DNA of 64,000 nucleotides, taken from positions 33,740,267-33,804,266 of the forward strand of contig OY540809.1 of assembly GCA_961205875.1 (NCBI GenBank). The letters are read 5' to 3'. The stretch's first letter is position 1, and each line of letters opens with the position of its first letter. This stretch comes from Sialis fuliginosa. Lineage: Eukaryota > Arthropoda > Insecta > Megaloptera > Sialidae. Made by a program: the position numbers and the translations under genes. The notes beneath the pieces are model-generated. The model had not been told where the DNA came from, searched no databases, and saw only the letters and a program-made list of their open reading frames with translations. Of the stretch, positions 35,725 through 49,175 are shown piece by piece.

Positions 35725-37707
35725 TACGTAATGTATTAAAAAATATATTTTGGTAATCACACAAATATTTATTTTTTTACAAAGCTTTTATTAACTTGGC
35801 CTGTAACAATGTTAACAAATCTGTCAACTCACTTTTGACCCACTTCTAATTGTCGTATCGATTTAAAATTTCCGGTGACAGTGCAATATGTTTAATATTG
35901 ATCTAAATCTAATATGACGGATACCTCAAGATGGCGGATTCCCTTTTTCTTCACAACCCCCTTGATATGGATATTAGATGAAAGTGTTTGACGAGCTTTA
36001 CTTATTTGTTAGTCGGTCAGTAACTAAAAATTTGAAAATAACGATTAAAAAAAACATATTTTTATTATAAATGCTCTGAAAAATAAAAAATAAATGTTCA
36101 GGTTTGTATGACTAGAATCAATAAAAGCGTTGGGCGCTATAAGGCAAATGTATGGAAAAAAAATCGTGTGTTAAACAATAAGTGAAGTATGAATTGATAT
36201 AAGATATAAGGTAAAAAATTTGTACATTACTTACATATATTAAATAGTTCAAAAAATATTTGCCTTTATAGCAGTCCATGCTTTTATTGGTTTTAGTCAT
36301 AGAAACCTGAAAATTTTGTGATAGCTGAATTTAATTTTTTTACTTTAATAAAAGCTTTTTTTTGGTAAAAATAAGTCAAATATTTATAAAAAGCTAGGCC
36401 AAATGCTAGAAACAGTACGTACATAAAACAAGAAAACCTTTAGCTATAATTCACAATAAACATTTTCAAAAAATTCAATTTCAGTTTCACAACAATACAG
36501 AAAGCAATATCTCAACAGCAACAAAAAAGGGCGCGCGACATTTTTTTAAAACCATTTATAACAATTACTGCGTCCTGTGGTGAATACATACATTCTCTCT
36601 TTCATACATACACACGAACATGTATACGTACGCGTACGTGAAAGTCTATATAATTCCCAAAAAGAAAAATAATTTAATGTTAAAGTAGGCGCTGGTTGGT
36701 GGAAGACTGTATTTGTAGTTGGCGTCGGCCGTGCACAGGTGGCGCTGCGAATGGCGCTATGCCGGATTTATAAACGATATTTCATATTTAGTGCGACTGT
36801 AATCATGCTGTACTATATTATTATGAACCAGTGGTATTTAAACTTAAGTGAGATTACTCGAATTAGTTAGATGTAATTTGTAGCTTGTATTTAAAATTAA
36901 ATTATGTATTTTTGTAAATTTTTCTGTTTATGTTATATTCTTTGTTACTAGATACTTAAGGTGCTTAGCACTGAAGTCTTTTTTGCTTTAATAAAATAGA
37001 AATACAGTCGGGACTCGTTTATTGTATGTCTCGTTTATCTGAAATGTGGAGTTTCGTTTATTCGTAATTTTTTCTCCTTCTTCATCTCCCACCATTCTCG
37101 AGTCATGGCGCAAACGAACATATTTTTGAAATTTTTTGTAGAATGAATTAGAGCATTTGTATTCATCTCATTGACTGTACAATATTTTTCAAAAGATTTT
37201 AATTTTTTTGATATTCATTGCATGCTACGAACGCAACGAAAATCATATTTATAGATTTGAGGTAAGGTCAGATATATAGAAACATACATATTATAATTTA
37301 CACTTATCACCGTCGTCATTCGTCACCTTGCTCATATTTTGCCATATTCGAAATTAAAAGTAAAGTAAAATTATTTCACTATCACGATTAACTATTAACG
37401 ATAAATATTAAATACCAAGGTATATAAACATTTATCACAAAACGTATTGCCAACTTAAGAATAGTAAAAATGACACTTCCCGAATAGACAAAATTGTCTG
37501 TGATAGCTTTTTCATGATTTTTCAATGTCGAATTTGTACTTCTTTGATTGTATATGTTGTTAAAATATCAAAAAATACGAAGACAAGAATAAATTAAGGA
37601 TTTCTTGTAATTGATATTCTATTATACATTTATAACATTTGAATACATCTTCGTGGTGACGTCAATTAAATGATTTAAAATTTTAAAACAATAATTTTGA
37701 GTATGTA
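35725..37707. other. Non-coding stretch with a lone pogo-like terminus
   Basis: At about 36998-37065, ACAGTCGGGACTCGTTTATT is followed by CTCGTTTATCTG and TTCGTTTATTCG, the style of pogo/Tigger ends, with no right-hand partner. A G/C-richer patch at 36700-36775 has no assignment. A self-complementary ACGTACGCGTACGT lies near 36627. Confidence 0.35.
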
Positions 37708-38313
37708 TTAGGTCGTTGCAAAAATACAGCACGTTTTTTTATGCCTATATTTAGATATTATTTTCTTTTAAAGTTGTCGCCGAAAATACTAACAATAAGT
37801 TTTATATATCATTTTAAAGATTTTTTACCGACTTTCTTCATTTCTTTGAATATTTTTCATAAAATTTGATTGATAAAGGTGATTAAAAAAAGATGAAGAG
37901 CTACAAATAGACCCAGGAACCATTTCACGGCATTTAACTACGATTGGTAAAACAAAAATTCTTGATAAATGGGTGCCACACGAATTAAGCGAAAATCATA
38001 AAAATCGTCGTTACGAAATTTATTCTATGCTTCTTGTACGCAACAAAAACGACCCATTTTTGGAACGTATTGTAACTTGCGATGAAAAATTGGTTTTATA
38101 TAACAATAAGAGACGTTCAAGACTGTGGTTAAATAAAGATGAAGCTCCTAAACACTTTCCAAAGCTACGTTTTCATCCAAAAAAGACAATGGTTACCGTT
38201 TGGTGGTCTGTACAGGGATTAATCCGCCATAACTTCTTAAATCCTGGTGAAACAATTACAGCAGAAAGGTATTGTCAACAAATTGACGAAATGCATACAA
38301 AATCGGTTAAGTA
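37708..38313 (+). pseudogene. Mariner transposase fragment (cecropia/Hsmar1 type), copy 2
   Basis: The terminal repeat TTAGGTCGTTGCAAAAATAC follows a TA. The coding relic is continuous from about 37893 to 38313. It contains the second helix-turn-helix (DPGTISRHL), the linker WVPHELSENHKNRR, the first catalytic Asp in IVTCDEK (codon at 38081), the DEAPKHFPK block and WWSVQGLIRHNFLNPGETIT, ending near MHTKSVK. The first helix-turn-helix is missing, as are the second and third catalytic Asp (the D-N-A-R-P-H block and beyond) and the right terminus, so it is dead. These blocks match the mariner lineage that includes human SETMAR (family knowledge). It parallels the copy at 6647-7965. Confidence 0.9.
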
Positions 38314-39514
38314 GCTTAATTATATTTTGAAATTTATTAATTATATTTTAATTAAAATATTTTATCCATAATGCTCGAAAAAATAAACAAGTGGCATAAA
38401 TATCCAAAACTGTTATTTTAAATTTCTAATCATTTGTTTCTATTATATGTCAATTTTAACACCGTGCACGTATTACACTTTAATAAAGAGAACATTCTTA
38501 ACTTTAAAATCCAATTATAATATACAGGCGTTTCCATTAAAAAAAGTAATTTTTCAGTAAATCTCTGAAATTTAACATTGAATTGTTTTTTAACACCGGC
38601 ATTTTTCATCCCGGAAAAAAATACATGCATAGATGCATCCTGTGTAGAAATTAATGATTACTCGTATAACTTTTCTTTAGTATTGTTATTCACTTTGGCG
38701 TCTAAATGGTTTATTTATCTATTTTCTGTTCACGTATTCAATCGATATGTATTTTCACAAAATATACTTCATTGTATTTTAACAAAACAAGCTTTTAGCA
38801 CGAGTGGCGCCACCAAACACGAGCGTGTGAATTTTGGTGACTTTGCACAATATATTTAAAAAGCAACGTGTTCAGCTGAGTCCACATAAAAAAAAAGATA
38901 CGAGCCACCTGTAGTAATATATTTCACAAGGTTTTTATGGACCGCCTGCTCGATTAGCATATTACACATACCGGTACAGTGTTGTAATGGGCTCGAGGTG
39001 GATTTGATTTTATTATGCGGCGAGAAAAGATCCACACTTCGCCTCTATAAACGTCGTAAATTTGTGTGAAGTATCCGCTGGTTTACTTATTTTCTCTCCT
39101 ATCTTTTGACCGTGGAGTGTTTAAAGGGTGCTTTATGCAGTGTTATAGACTGTTGAAATGAATAGGGATGTAAATATTATGGGTATTTTGACAACTATGG
39201 ATAACTGTATTAAAATTATAAATTATATTTTATTTTCGATTGCCCTGATCACCCCAGGGCATCCTCCTACTCCATCATGTAATCCCGTCTGGTGAGAGAT
39301 GTTCCGTCTTGGGTTTTAGCTGGCTGTATATTAAAAAATAAGGCAAAAAAAAGAAATAAGAAAATAGTATAAACATTGAATATTATACAATAAATCGAAT
39401 TAAAATTATGAAATTGTCTATTTAGGGTTGAGATTATGAAAATATTGAACAAAATATGGTTCCTATACAAGGTTAATAAATACACAGGTTGCCTCATTAG
39501 CTTTTGACCACTCA
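38314..39514. other. Non-coding stretch
   Basis: Frames 38430-38630 (-), 38578-38859 (+) and 39267-39524 (-) have no domain. Confidence 0.35.
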
Positions 39515-39670
39515 GGTTAGGCACCCCAGATGACGTATTTTCCCCTTCTCGCGCCGAGTTACACGGCTATATTTGTTATGATTGGGCACATCATTCCCTC
39601 TCTCCACGTTTGGGCACCCCAGATGACGTATTTCCCTCTCTCGTGCCGAGCTACTGAGGCTACCTTGTAA
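39515..39670. repeat. Tandem duplication, about 60 bp matched, period about 95
   Basis: GGCACCCCAGATGACGTATT followed by CCCTTCTCGCGCCGAG and CCCTCTCTCGTGCCGAG, the second copy about 93-95 bases after the first. The flank sequence AATTTACATACCTTGGTT (39671) also occurs inverted near 43638, hinting at a dispersed family. Confidence 0.8.
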
Positions 39671-41481
39671 TTTACATACCTTGGTTCCTATACAATTTTA
39701 ATGTGCAGGTCAGTTATACTTATCAAAATTTTGAATGAAATGGAAAATTCTTTTTTTTTTTTTTTAATTCGATAAAAGTATTTTAGGGGTGAGATCTTGA
39801 TTGCTTTTTTATGAATAAAATCAATTTATCTACATGAATTGAATACCAATAAAATAATCGAGAATTAATAATAAAATGTAGATGCCTAGAAAACTTAAAT
39901 ATCAAAAAATGATTTAATTAGTTATTTATTTTATTTATTTCAATATTATACAAAATAAATAAATAAAACTAGGTACATTTATATTTTATTAAATATAGAA
40001 ACCAAAGTTTATTCATAAATTAGTTAATTGAAAAATATTTAATCTTAATTATTTTCTTTTAAAGTTAGCAGTAAAGAATTTATTATTGACTTTTCTTCTT
40101 GAACTATTTTCTAATTGATTTAAAAATTGTATAATTGTATTTACAATACGCAGTTCTTGAGAAACATTTTTAATAAAGAAATGGCCAAGATGTTTTCATT
40201 AAAAGTTCAAAATGAATTCTTTATAAAGAAAATATTTGTTTTTACTCTAATATAAATTTAAATTCAAGCCATCGTAGATATCCAATATATCATTTAAGAC
40301 AACATATACAAAACAAGGGATGGTAAAACTTTTAAATATTTATCGAAAAATGTATATAGAATTTACACCATTTATAAAAAAATATAAATATGTATATATT
40401 CTATAATATACTTGAGTTTGTCTAGTATTGTTAAGAATATCGGTAATAAAATTGAAATATTCTGAATCTCCACCTTTTTGTTTACAAGGGTAAACATTGA
40501 TTAATTATAATACATAGTAAAACCGAAAATTTATCTTATTGATACAGTACCTGAAAAGTACGAGTAAAATAGGGATGACATTTTGAAAGATTAAATAAAT
40601 TATACTTAATGATTGCTTTGTGATTAATAAACATTTTCAGAAAGTGCAACTTTTAGCGAAATAATAAAATAAAATTCTTATGGCAATTAATGTAAATAGT
40701 ATTGTAACCTAAGAATGTGTGTAATTAAAAAAAAATTTTTTTCATATCTGTTTATAATTAATGCTTATTTTAAACGTTGTCCATAAAGAAAGGGGTTCCT
40801 TTCTCTCCACCTCCTCTTTCTGATCAAAACCCGTCAATATCTATAATAATTAATCGGTATTTTATTATTTTTGCGTTTCGTAATTTACCTGTCTTATGTT
40901 CGGTATTATAAAGAATGGCGAAACTATAAGGTTTTCTAGTTTTCTACGGAAACCTAAAAAGAGTGTAAAATATTTTAAGAGATAATAGTATGGACCAAAA
41001 TTTCAGCTTATTTAACAGATTTTGGCATATGTCCACAAGAAAGTACACAAAAAAGTTTACAATAAAAAAAATATATAATTTACCTTACGACGTTTTCTCA
41101 TTAAATGATATAAAATTGGATAGCTAGAAAGATAAGGCAGTTTTTAAATGACTTTGTACATTAAATTAGATAGTGATTTTTTTGGAGAATTGCATTTAAA
41201 AAAAAAAAAACATAAAAAATATCGAAGTGTTAGAGTTTCGAGGCACTGTGTCGAAGTTGAAGTAAATTGTACTAACGTTGTTGTTTCTAACAAAGTACCG
41301 GCGTATTGTCTGAGTATCAGAAGCAAAATAAAAAAAAACCAGTGTATTAAAAAAAAATGAGTTTAAAGTTGAAATTTGGGATATTTTTGAAAAATTCTAA
41401 AACTCTAAATATCTCAATAACGGTTAACATTTGTAAAAGGCAATATTGGGTTCAAATGGTTACTTGTTATCTCTACTATTA
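39671..41481. other. AT-rich non-coding stretch
   Basis: A fragment at about 40905-40965 (AAGGTTTTCTAG then CTACGGAAACCTAAAAA) resembles the hairpin plus A-tail seen at 3945-3972 and may be another non-LTR element end. Frames at 41144-41360 on both strands have no domain. Confidence 0.35.
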
Positions 41482-42176
41482 GAGGTAAAGGTGGTATTAT
41501 GGGCACCCATTTTGTTTTTTACAATAAAAAGTACAAGAACTCTTCAATCAATCTGAAAATTGAAAGAAAGTATACTGTGACATTTGGTTAACATATTATA
41601 TTGTTATTTATGTCATAGGCCTACTACTTAATGAGCTAATAAAATTAAACTAAGTACTCTTAGAGAAAATTCCGAGTTGTGCTGGTAATATGGGCACCAT
41701 GGTAAATACCGAAATAAATCTAATTTTATGGTACAAAACAAAGTTTTATTGTGAAAAATTACAATAAAACAAAATATTGAATTTTAGTGGTTGTAATATG
41801 GGCACCTTACAGTAGGGGTCCATAATACCAGCACAATTGGAAAACAAAAGATCACCAATAATTAAATTTAATCTCAAATCGTTAAAAAATTACTGTAATA
41901 CAATCTTAGTATGTCCACAATATGACTAATATCATGCAATTAATTATGTATAATGGTTTTAAAATCAGTATAAATATTTACTTTCAAAGTTTTCGTTAGA
42001 GCACAAACACAAAACTTGTAGCAACTCTTTAACCGAATGAGCCAGCGCTCATACATACTTTTATATGAACTACTACTACAAGTTCAGGCTGTTTCCTCTA
42101 GAATAAATTTGCTTCTTCTTCAGATATTAAGGGTGCCCATATTACCCTCAAGTGCCCATAATACCACCTTTACCTC
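41482..42176. mobile_element. MITE with perfect 25 bp inverted ends, TA target
   Basis: 41482-41506 (GAGGTAAAGGTGGTATTATG then GGCAC) is the exact reverse complement of 42152-42176, and TA flanks both sides. The phrase TAATATGGGCACC or its complement is repeated at about 41493, 41686, 41792, 41817, 42130 and 42152. No transposase frame. Perfect ends suggest a comparatively recent insertion, or at least recent mobility of the family. Confidence 0.85.
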
Positions 42177-44479
42177 TACGCCTTACAAAAAATGTATCGA
42201 ATTACCAGTAATCCTGTATAGGTATTAAGTATTTTTAATACAAAAAATATATATTTATCGGGGTTTTGTCTACTTTTGGATTTTTGAGTAAAATAAAAAA
42301 TTGATAACTCATTTTATAGCCCTAAAATATCTCTTCAATTCCTCTGTATGAATAAAATTGTCAAAATAAAAAGTAATATAAAAAAAACACATTTTTATAT
42401 CAAAGTAACCCCAGGATTGCTTACTAGAGCCTTGACGCACTGGTAATAGAAACGACATCAAAAAAATTCCTTTAGATCTCCCATTGTCAGTTAAAAGTTA
42501 ATAATAAAAACATTTACTAACAATAAGTGAACTTCATCATAATATAAAATTTTTTATCTCGAAGTTGTGAAAATGAAATATTTTAACAAAAATTCTATGT
42601 ACTTTTTTTTCAATAATTACTTACAGAAAATGTGTTTCGTATATCTCATTAACTATTATTCTAGATGTATATGTTCCTTAATCTTCTTCAAACTTTTAAA
42701 AAACAAATAATTAAGCAATAAGTGTATATATGAATATTGAAAGGATTAAAAATGTATTTTATGTTTCAACTTCATGTTTTATGTTTGTAATTTGAGGTTC
42801 ACCCTTGTAAATTTTTTAAAGCGAGTATTTTGAACGCGTTGCTGTATGTGTCAGCCCTACAAGCGCCTGCTTTACGGATATAAGTTCCAGTAATGCGGAA
42901 ATAAAAGACAGCAGTATAAGGTGTAACTCATTGTCAACATACGGCGTGTTCGCATCTCCCTGCAGACACAGGCCGCGTCTTGTTAACCCTTTCTCTATCC
43001 TCGTTCATTTTATAGCTGCAGAGGGTGTGCGGAATATTCACGCATTGTTGCAGTGTTTGTTCTGTTTTTAATCTCGCATTTACTAGTCAAGATTAAAACT
43101 TATTTGTGTTCAAAGATCGGCCATGGTCTTTTGTAAGTGTTTGTCTCTTGAAAATGTGGTAGTTGGTGGATTTTATTAGTTGTAACGTAGCTCCGGTAGA
43201 TGTTGGAATGTCACCTCACTTAACTTAACCATACACATTTTGATGTACAGAGTGGTCCGGTTTGGGATACAGATATTTTAAGAGCTGATTCCTTGGCTCA
43301 TTGTGAGTAAAAAATTGAACGGGAAGGTGGGGTCTATCTTCAACACCCTCTGAGCTACAGGGTGTTTATAAACTTCCTTCAGAGTAGTACTTACAAACAA
43401 AGATTATCTAGTCCTAACTTTTTTTTGTTTATAATTACATAATTTTATTGTGAATGGTAATTTACAAAATTTTAAAACTAGTTATGTAATTGATATTATA
43501 ATTAATAGACAAAGCTTATAGATAAACTAACTGCTACTATGGAAATGTAATTATATTTTAGTTATAACTTTACTATTACAAAGTAGCTAGTAAAATTAAC
43601 TAGTTTTTGACAGATAGATGCATGCGCAGTAAGTAAAAACCAAGGTATGTAAATTATATTTATACTTAGGTGTATTTACTAACTGAGTAAAAACGGTAAA
43701 AACCTCTCATATACCTATATCTGTCAAAAACTCGAAGAGAACTGCCATATAAATTTGATAAAGTTATAATAATTTTAAAGATCTGCAAGTTAAATGAATT
43801 AACTGAACAAAAAAAAACTAACAATAAGTTTTTTTTTTCTTTTAATAATAAATTTTCTTTCAAAACAAAACTTTTTAATTTCATAATTATTTAATTCAGT
43901 CAATAACTTTTTTTATGTGATAAGAAGAAAACGATATCATTTATTATTTAAAATAAATAAATATTTTTGATTTACTTATATTATACATATGTGATTTGAG
44001 AAATTAATTACATCAAAGGAATTTTTATAAAACAAATTATATTACAGTAATAGCCCACATTCCGATTATGAGAGAAATATATTAAGTACGTATTTTTTAA
44101 ATAGATAATATCAATTAACGACTTAATTATTAAAAGAAATATATTAAAACGATTTTAAAAACAAAACAAATATGAGAATTTCAGAATATTAACAACACAG
44201 CATGTATAATATTTATTATATTAACAAAACCAAGTTTCGAATTTTGAGAGCTAATTTTCCCTTATTACGATTCTGCATTATTAATTTACCACATTATACA
44301 AAATAAAGAATATAACACGTTATAGCACATTGCTAAAAAGATTATACGATTTAAAAAATGAAATAAAATGTTTTTGGAATCAAAAAGAAAAGCTATAGGT
44401 ACGTAAATTGGAAGATCCGGATTGGTTAGCAAATTTAGCTTTTAAAACTGAAACAACAAATAAAAAAAAATAAAAATAA
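42177..44479. other. Non-coding stretch
   Basis: G/C-richer patch 42820-43060 without assignment. At 43250-43370 the phrases AGAGTGGTCCGGTTTGGGAT and CTACAGGGTG look like decayed transposon ends. The frame 43666-43884 (-) has no domain. Confidence 0.35.
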
Positions 44480-44690
44480 ACAGACTTTAAAAAAACCTAA
44501 AAACACTTAAAAATATATCTAATAAAATTAAATTTAACAGTTTTTGAAGTCGGTTTTCTTTTTTCTTTATTAAAAAGTTTTTTTATTTGGCTTCACACCG
44601 ATTTCAAAAACTGTTAAATTTAATTATTAGGTATACTTTAAAGTTTTTTTAAGACGGTTTTATTTTATTCTTCATAAGTTTTTTATTTTT
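44480..44690. repeat. Inverted repeat, A/T-rich
   Basis: 44525-44556 (TTAAATTTAACAGTTTTTGA and onward) is nearly the reverse complement of 44598-44625; weaker pairing extends outward to about 44480 and 44690. Confidence 0.65.
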
Positions 44691-47177
44691 CTCTTTTGAA
44701 TGGCATAAATTCGAAGTCTGTGATTCTGATAAAATTTATATGGAACTACCTCGGGAGTATACTCTTTCAAACAAAAATTAAAAATTAAAAAAACTTTTTT
44801 ATTTTTTTTCTATTTATTTTATTTTAGCAAAAACAAAAAAAAAATATGAAATGTTAAAAACAATTCTAGAATAATTCTTTACGTTTTATTAGACCAAAAT
44901 AAACATTTTCCAGACTGGAAACTGTTAGGCTTCTGATGAGTACTTTCTGTGAAGTCGAAACACGTGTCGAGTGACATTGTTTTATTGTGATTAAAGTGTA
45001 TATTTTTAGTTTAAGTTTCTAGAAATTATATAAATGTCGTATTTTAAATTATTTTTTAAAGAATATCTATGTACAATTAAGAATATAATTTTGACAATAT
45101 TATGAGATGCATTTTAATAACACATTAAACACCAGATAAAAAAAAGCAATATTGTAGATAATTTTAAAGATTAAATATTCTATTATAATATTTAAAGTAT
45201 CGATTTCTTTTTTACTTGTTTGATATTAATAAGTTAATAATTATAAAATGTAATCACTATATTATCTATGATACTTAATAATTATTCGTTTTAAATTTAT
45301 AATTATTTTATATGTGGCTAATTTTGAAATGTATATTCTAAACAGATAAAGAATTTCAACGAAAAATATATGTTTGTAGATAAATAAGAATGATAACTTG
45401 TTGCGTGAGTGCTCCTCACTTCTCACCTGCGTTGTTAAAAGTTGACGCAGAATCTTACGAAGTTATATCACTTTAATATTTTCCAGGTAAACTTTAGAAA
45501 ATCTGATGTAAGTTTTGACGATGCAGTGTTTTCTTAACATTTGATGAAAATTCATAAAACGACCCTGCATTGTTGTAACGACGACCTTTGTAATATACCC
45601 TCTAAAACCCCTGCCCCCTTTCTCATACTTTCTATTTTTCCTTTCACCCTTCTGTTTTCTTTCTTGACTTTGTTCGTATTTCGATATTACTCACAATCTT
45701 GAATGACTTTCTTTATGTTGTTTTATAATTTCATTTTTAGATGAATGTAATCACCACGAATTCACTGATATTGATTTTAATTTCTGAATGCTGTAAGAAA
45801 AGGGTGACGAAAATGAAATTATCAGTAGCGGGTTGTTATTCATAATTTAAATATGAGCGATTTTTTCAGGGTAATAAATGGAAATTATCAAGATAACTAT
45901 CGTGATAATTATAAGAATTAAACTAAAATAAAACATTTTTTAGTAGGAAAAAAGCCATAACCGGATTTCCCCGACTGAGTTTGAGACACATAAGTTTGTT
46001 GATGAAAGTTCAGTATTATCAAAATTTATTCATAGAATCAATAAAAAAGATATGTTGTCATTTAAAAAAATAGAGTTGGATGCCTTAGCACCATTTTTTA
46101 AAGATTAGCATTACAAGGGAAATAATTTCACTTTTGCTAAAAAAAAATTTTAAATAATGAATATTTTGGAAAATATAAGCAATATTCCATATTTTTTACT
46201 CACCCTGTATAGATAAAATAATATAATGTATATTTCCCTTATTATTGAGTGTCTTTGTTAGTACTTTTTGTTAAGAAATTGAATATTAATTACCCTAAAT
46301 TATTATATATTATTATACTTATATTATAAGTTTAATATATATATTTAAGGTATCTACATTTATATTGAATAGAAAACGTGTTACAATAAAAAAAGTTACA
46401 ATAAATAACTTAATAATTACCTGCTTAAGAACACAGAACTATTCGATAATTGTAAATAATAAAAAATCTAATTTTAAGGGATGCCACTGTACAAAAAGGA
46501 AATAGACGAGAAACTTATATAAAAACGTTAAATGACAGCTGTAATCGAGTGGTTTTTCTCAGTAAATTCAAGCGAAATAATAAATTACGTTTTTGAAATC
46601 TTGCTTTTATAATTAAGATTCAAATAAATGGAAGTGTATTGTAAAATATAAATATTTGTCTTGTTAAAGTATAAAATAATAAATTCTGGTGTTGAAACAT
46701 CAGCAAAAATAAATCTAATTGGAATAACAATACATTTTGTTCTGAAAGTTGAATTTTTTTCATTTTTTTAAACCCGATAAAAAAATATTCTTTCAAAATA
46801 TTCTAGTAAGGGTAATATAAAATCCTAAATCTTAAATTCACCGGGTATAAATCTAAAAATTGCACAATATTAGTTTATATTAATTATTTTGACACTATTT
46901 CTTCGTGGGTAGTTGTATTCAATCAATATTTATATTACATATTTATAAGTCCTATAAAATTCAATGAAAGTATTATGTTCAAGTAATAAAGCAAAATAAT
47001 AACTATGTACTTCAATAAAACCTTGTAGTTCTGTACCAAATAAAACTAATGGAAATTAGTATTGTTATAATAACTTTATTATAACTAAAAGGACACTAGA
47101 TTATATTTTATATTTTCTGGAATGGGACATTAGACATGAATATAACAACATATTAAAATGCTTGGAACAGCGATGTA
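44691..47177. other. AT-rich non-coding stretch with a solo transposon end
   Basis: TACTCACCCTGTATAGATA at about 46195-46213 is the reverse of the CAGGGTGAGT terminus of FB-A and FB-C, followed by TA, but no matching left end was found. The rest has no supported feature. Confidence 0.45.
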
Positions 47178-48244
47178 TAGGATTCCCCAGTTTTACTAAT
47201 GTCAAATAGTGAATTTTGAGGAAACTATGATTTATTTAAGAAAAAAAAATCATCCATACATTATGTACATTATGGGGGTTACATAAAATTAGTTCAGTTT
47301 ATATCTCCTTTTTCACGAATTACGAGTTTCATTCATTTTGAAATACATCCATACGAGATACGGTTCATAGATTATGACTTTCGCCCCAAATCTTAATAAT
47401 TTTTTTTATTAATCAATTTTCAAGCATTTCACATTGACCAGTTTTCCTAGCATGTAACCCCATGCAAAAATCTAGAGAAGAAGCAAGCTATTCAGATGGT
47501 TCAATAAAATCAGGGACATTCTCTTTTAACACCCAATTGTCATTTTTGTGCAGGAGCTGAGTCTTGCTGAAGGTAATAATAGTCTTCGCAATAATAGTCC
47601 TTGGCAAAGGGTAGCAAATGCTTCTTTAAAACTGTCTCGACATAGTAATTTTGATTAACTTTACCCTTAGCTCCACAAATTGTAACGGTAATTTACCTTT
47701 TTTTTGATAATGCTCCCCAAACCATTGCACAAGTGACATTCTGGAAACGTTAGACAGCTAATTTACATTTAGGAACAACAGCAAGAGATGCAGAATACAG
47801 TCTATCATTCTGTTGATTGGGCGTCCTGTAAAAGGAAAATTTTCTCATCAGAAAAAAAAATTCTGATTGAGCGTGCCGAGGGGGTAACTTTTTACATTTT
47901 GTAACTCTTAACTTCTATTATAATTAGACACTACACTGTTGCAGTGGCGTAATAAATGGCGAAATATTCTGTGTTTTAATCAAAACGTATGTTTTGAGAA
48001 AAAATCAGTTCAAAATACCTTCAACAAAATTAACTCATATGTATTTCACCCCCCCTCCCCGATTTTTTTTCTCATTACGCCACTACACTGTTGCAATTAT
48101 ATTTTGTAATAAAGTTTTCAAACAATGTAAACAATATAATAATGAACACTGAACACATACGACATACAAAATATCCAGAAAAAATCACGAGAACCAATTT
48201 TAAGATAATCTAAAAGTTGACATCAGTAATGTTGGGCAACCTTG
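47178..48244 (-). pseudogene. Tc1/mariner-superfamily transposon with dead transposase
   Basis: The element is bounded by inverted ends: TAGGATTCCCCAGTTTTACT at the left, and its counterpart at the right, AGTAATGTTGGGCAACCTTG. About 20 of 29 positions match, and TA flanks both sides. On the minus strand, broken frames give DEKIF (first catalytic Asp, near 47845), then NDRLYSASLAVVPKCKLAV, TCAMVWGALSKKGKLPL, YYVETVLKKHLLPF and QQDSAPA (second Asp, near 47560). Beyond these come LDFCMG and the C-terminal block; a sister copy of the C-terminus is at 56643-56938. Several frameshifts and stops make it inactive. A hAT MITE is inserted upstream of the transposase relic. Confidence 0.85.
47942..48085. 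mobile_element. Nested hAT MITE, perfect 8 bp target duplication
   Basis: 144 bases with ends CAGTGGCGTAATAA and ATTACGCCACTA. CACTGTTG is present on both sides (47934-47941 and 48086-48093), exactly the 8 bp expected of hAT. Insertion into the older transposon establishes relative age. Confidence 0.9.
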
Positions 48245-49175
48245 TATAATCAGATGCCTTACGTTTTACGTCTATCATTTTTGGCACGTTGTTAATGTTT
48301 TTTTGTAAGAATAGTAGGAAGGGCAGATATTGATCTTGTTTTCAATTTATATTAACTCGTTTTGCTCTGAACTACCTATATTTGTTTGTCTGGCAAAATA
48401 CTGTATGTCAAAGAGTTTCAAAACATAAATAAATCTTCAATAAACCTTTTGAGTCATTTATTAAAGAACACTTTATCATATTAATTTAAAATTATAAATG
48501 AAAGTATATATATGTATATAAGTAACTTTGTTGCTACCCGATATAATACTATAAATCTTCAATAAATACTGTAAATGTACAATTTTAAATAAAGTGCATT
48601 ATAATACAGCATTCAGTAATTTAAAATACCATAAAACTTCGATACCGTTACAATATCGACGCGAAACTTATGTAAGCACATAAGGTCTCCGATATATCGC
48701 AGACTATTAATCAAAACTACGGGCACACAGCAAATATAAACATGCAAATCTGTGTGTGTGTGTGTGTGTTTTCAGATGATTTACTGAGAGACCTGTATAC
48801 ATAGCTAATCTGTGGCGATTAGTGGCGCGCAGTAGAACGAGATGATGCTATATGCGCTGTGTTGTTTTATCTGTCTATTAACTGCCAGTTTGAGCTTTAT
48901 CTATGCTTGTTGCACAGATAATCTGATATTATTCTATGTGATTTGTCTCTCTTTCTCTAAAGATATGAGGGTTGATGCTCATGCATTGGATGAAAAGTTA
49001 GAGATTTGTGATAAGAATTTAATGACATATATTAATTAAATTTATTAATTCGTAATTACTTAGAAACTGATTAATTTTCTGTAGGTATAATTAATGTTCT
49101 GTGGTAGGGACATAATATTCGCAGAATTGATGACTTCCGATACAGCAAGGAACGATATCTAGATTATGTAGATTA
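48245..49175. other. Non-coding stretch
   Basis: A TG microsatellite lies at about 48751-48769. The frame 48842-49039 is short and hydrophobic at its N-terminus but has no family match that I recognise; I do not call it a gene. Confidence 0.35.

Noticed and set aside
48842-49039. Possible short secreted or membrane peptide
   Set aside because: A hydrophobic N-terminus is common by chance in T-rich DNA; no conserved residues, intron signals or homologue recognised.
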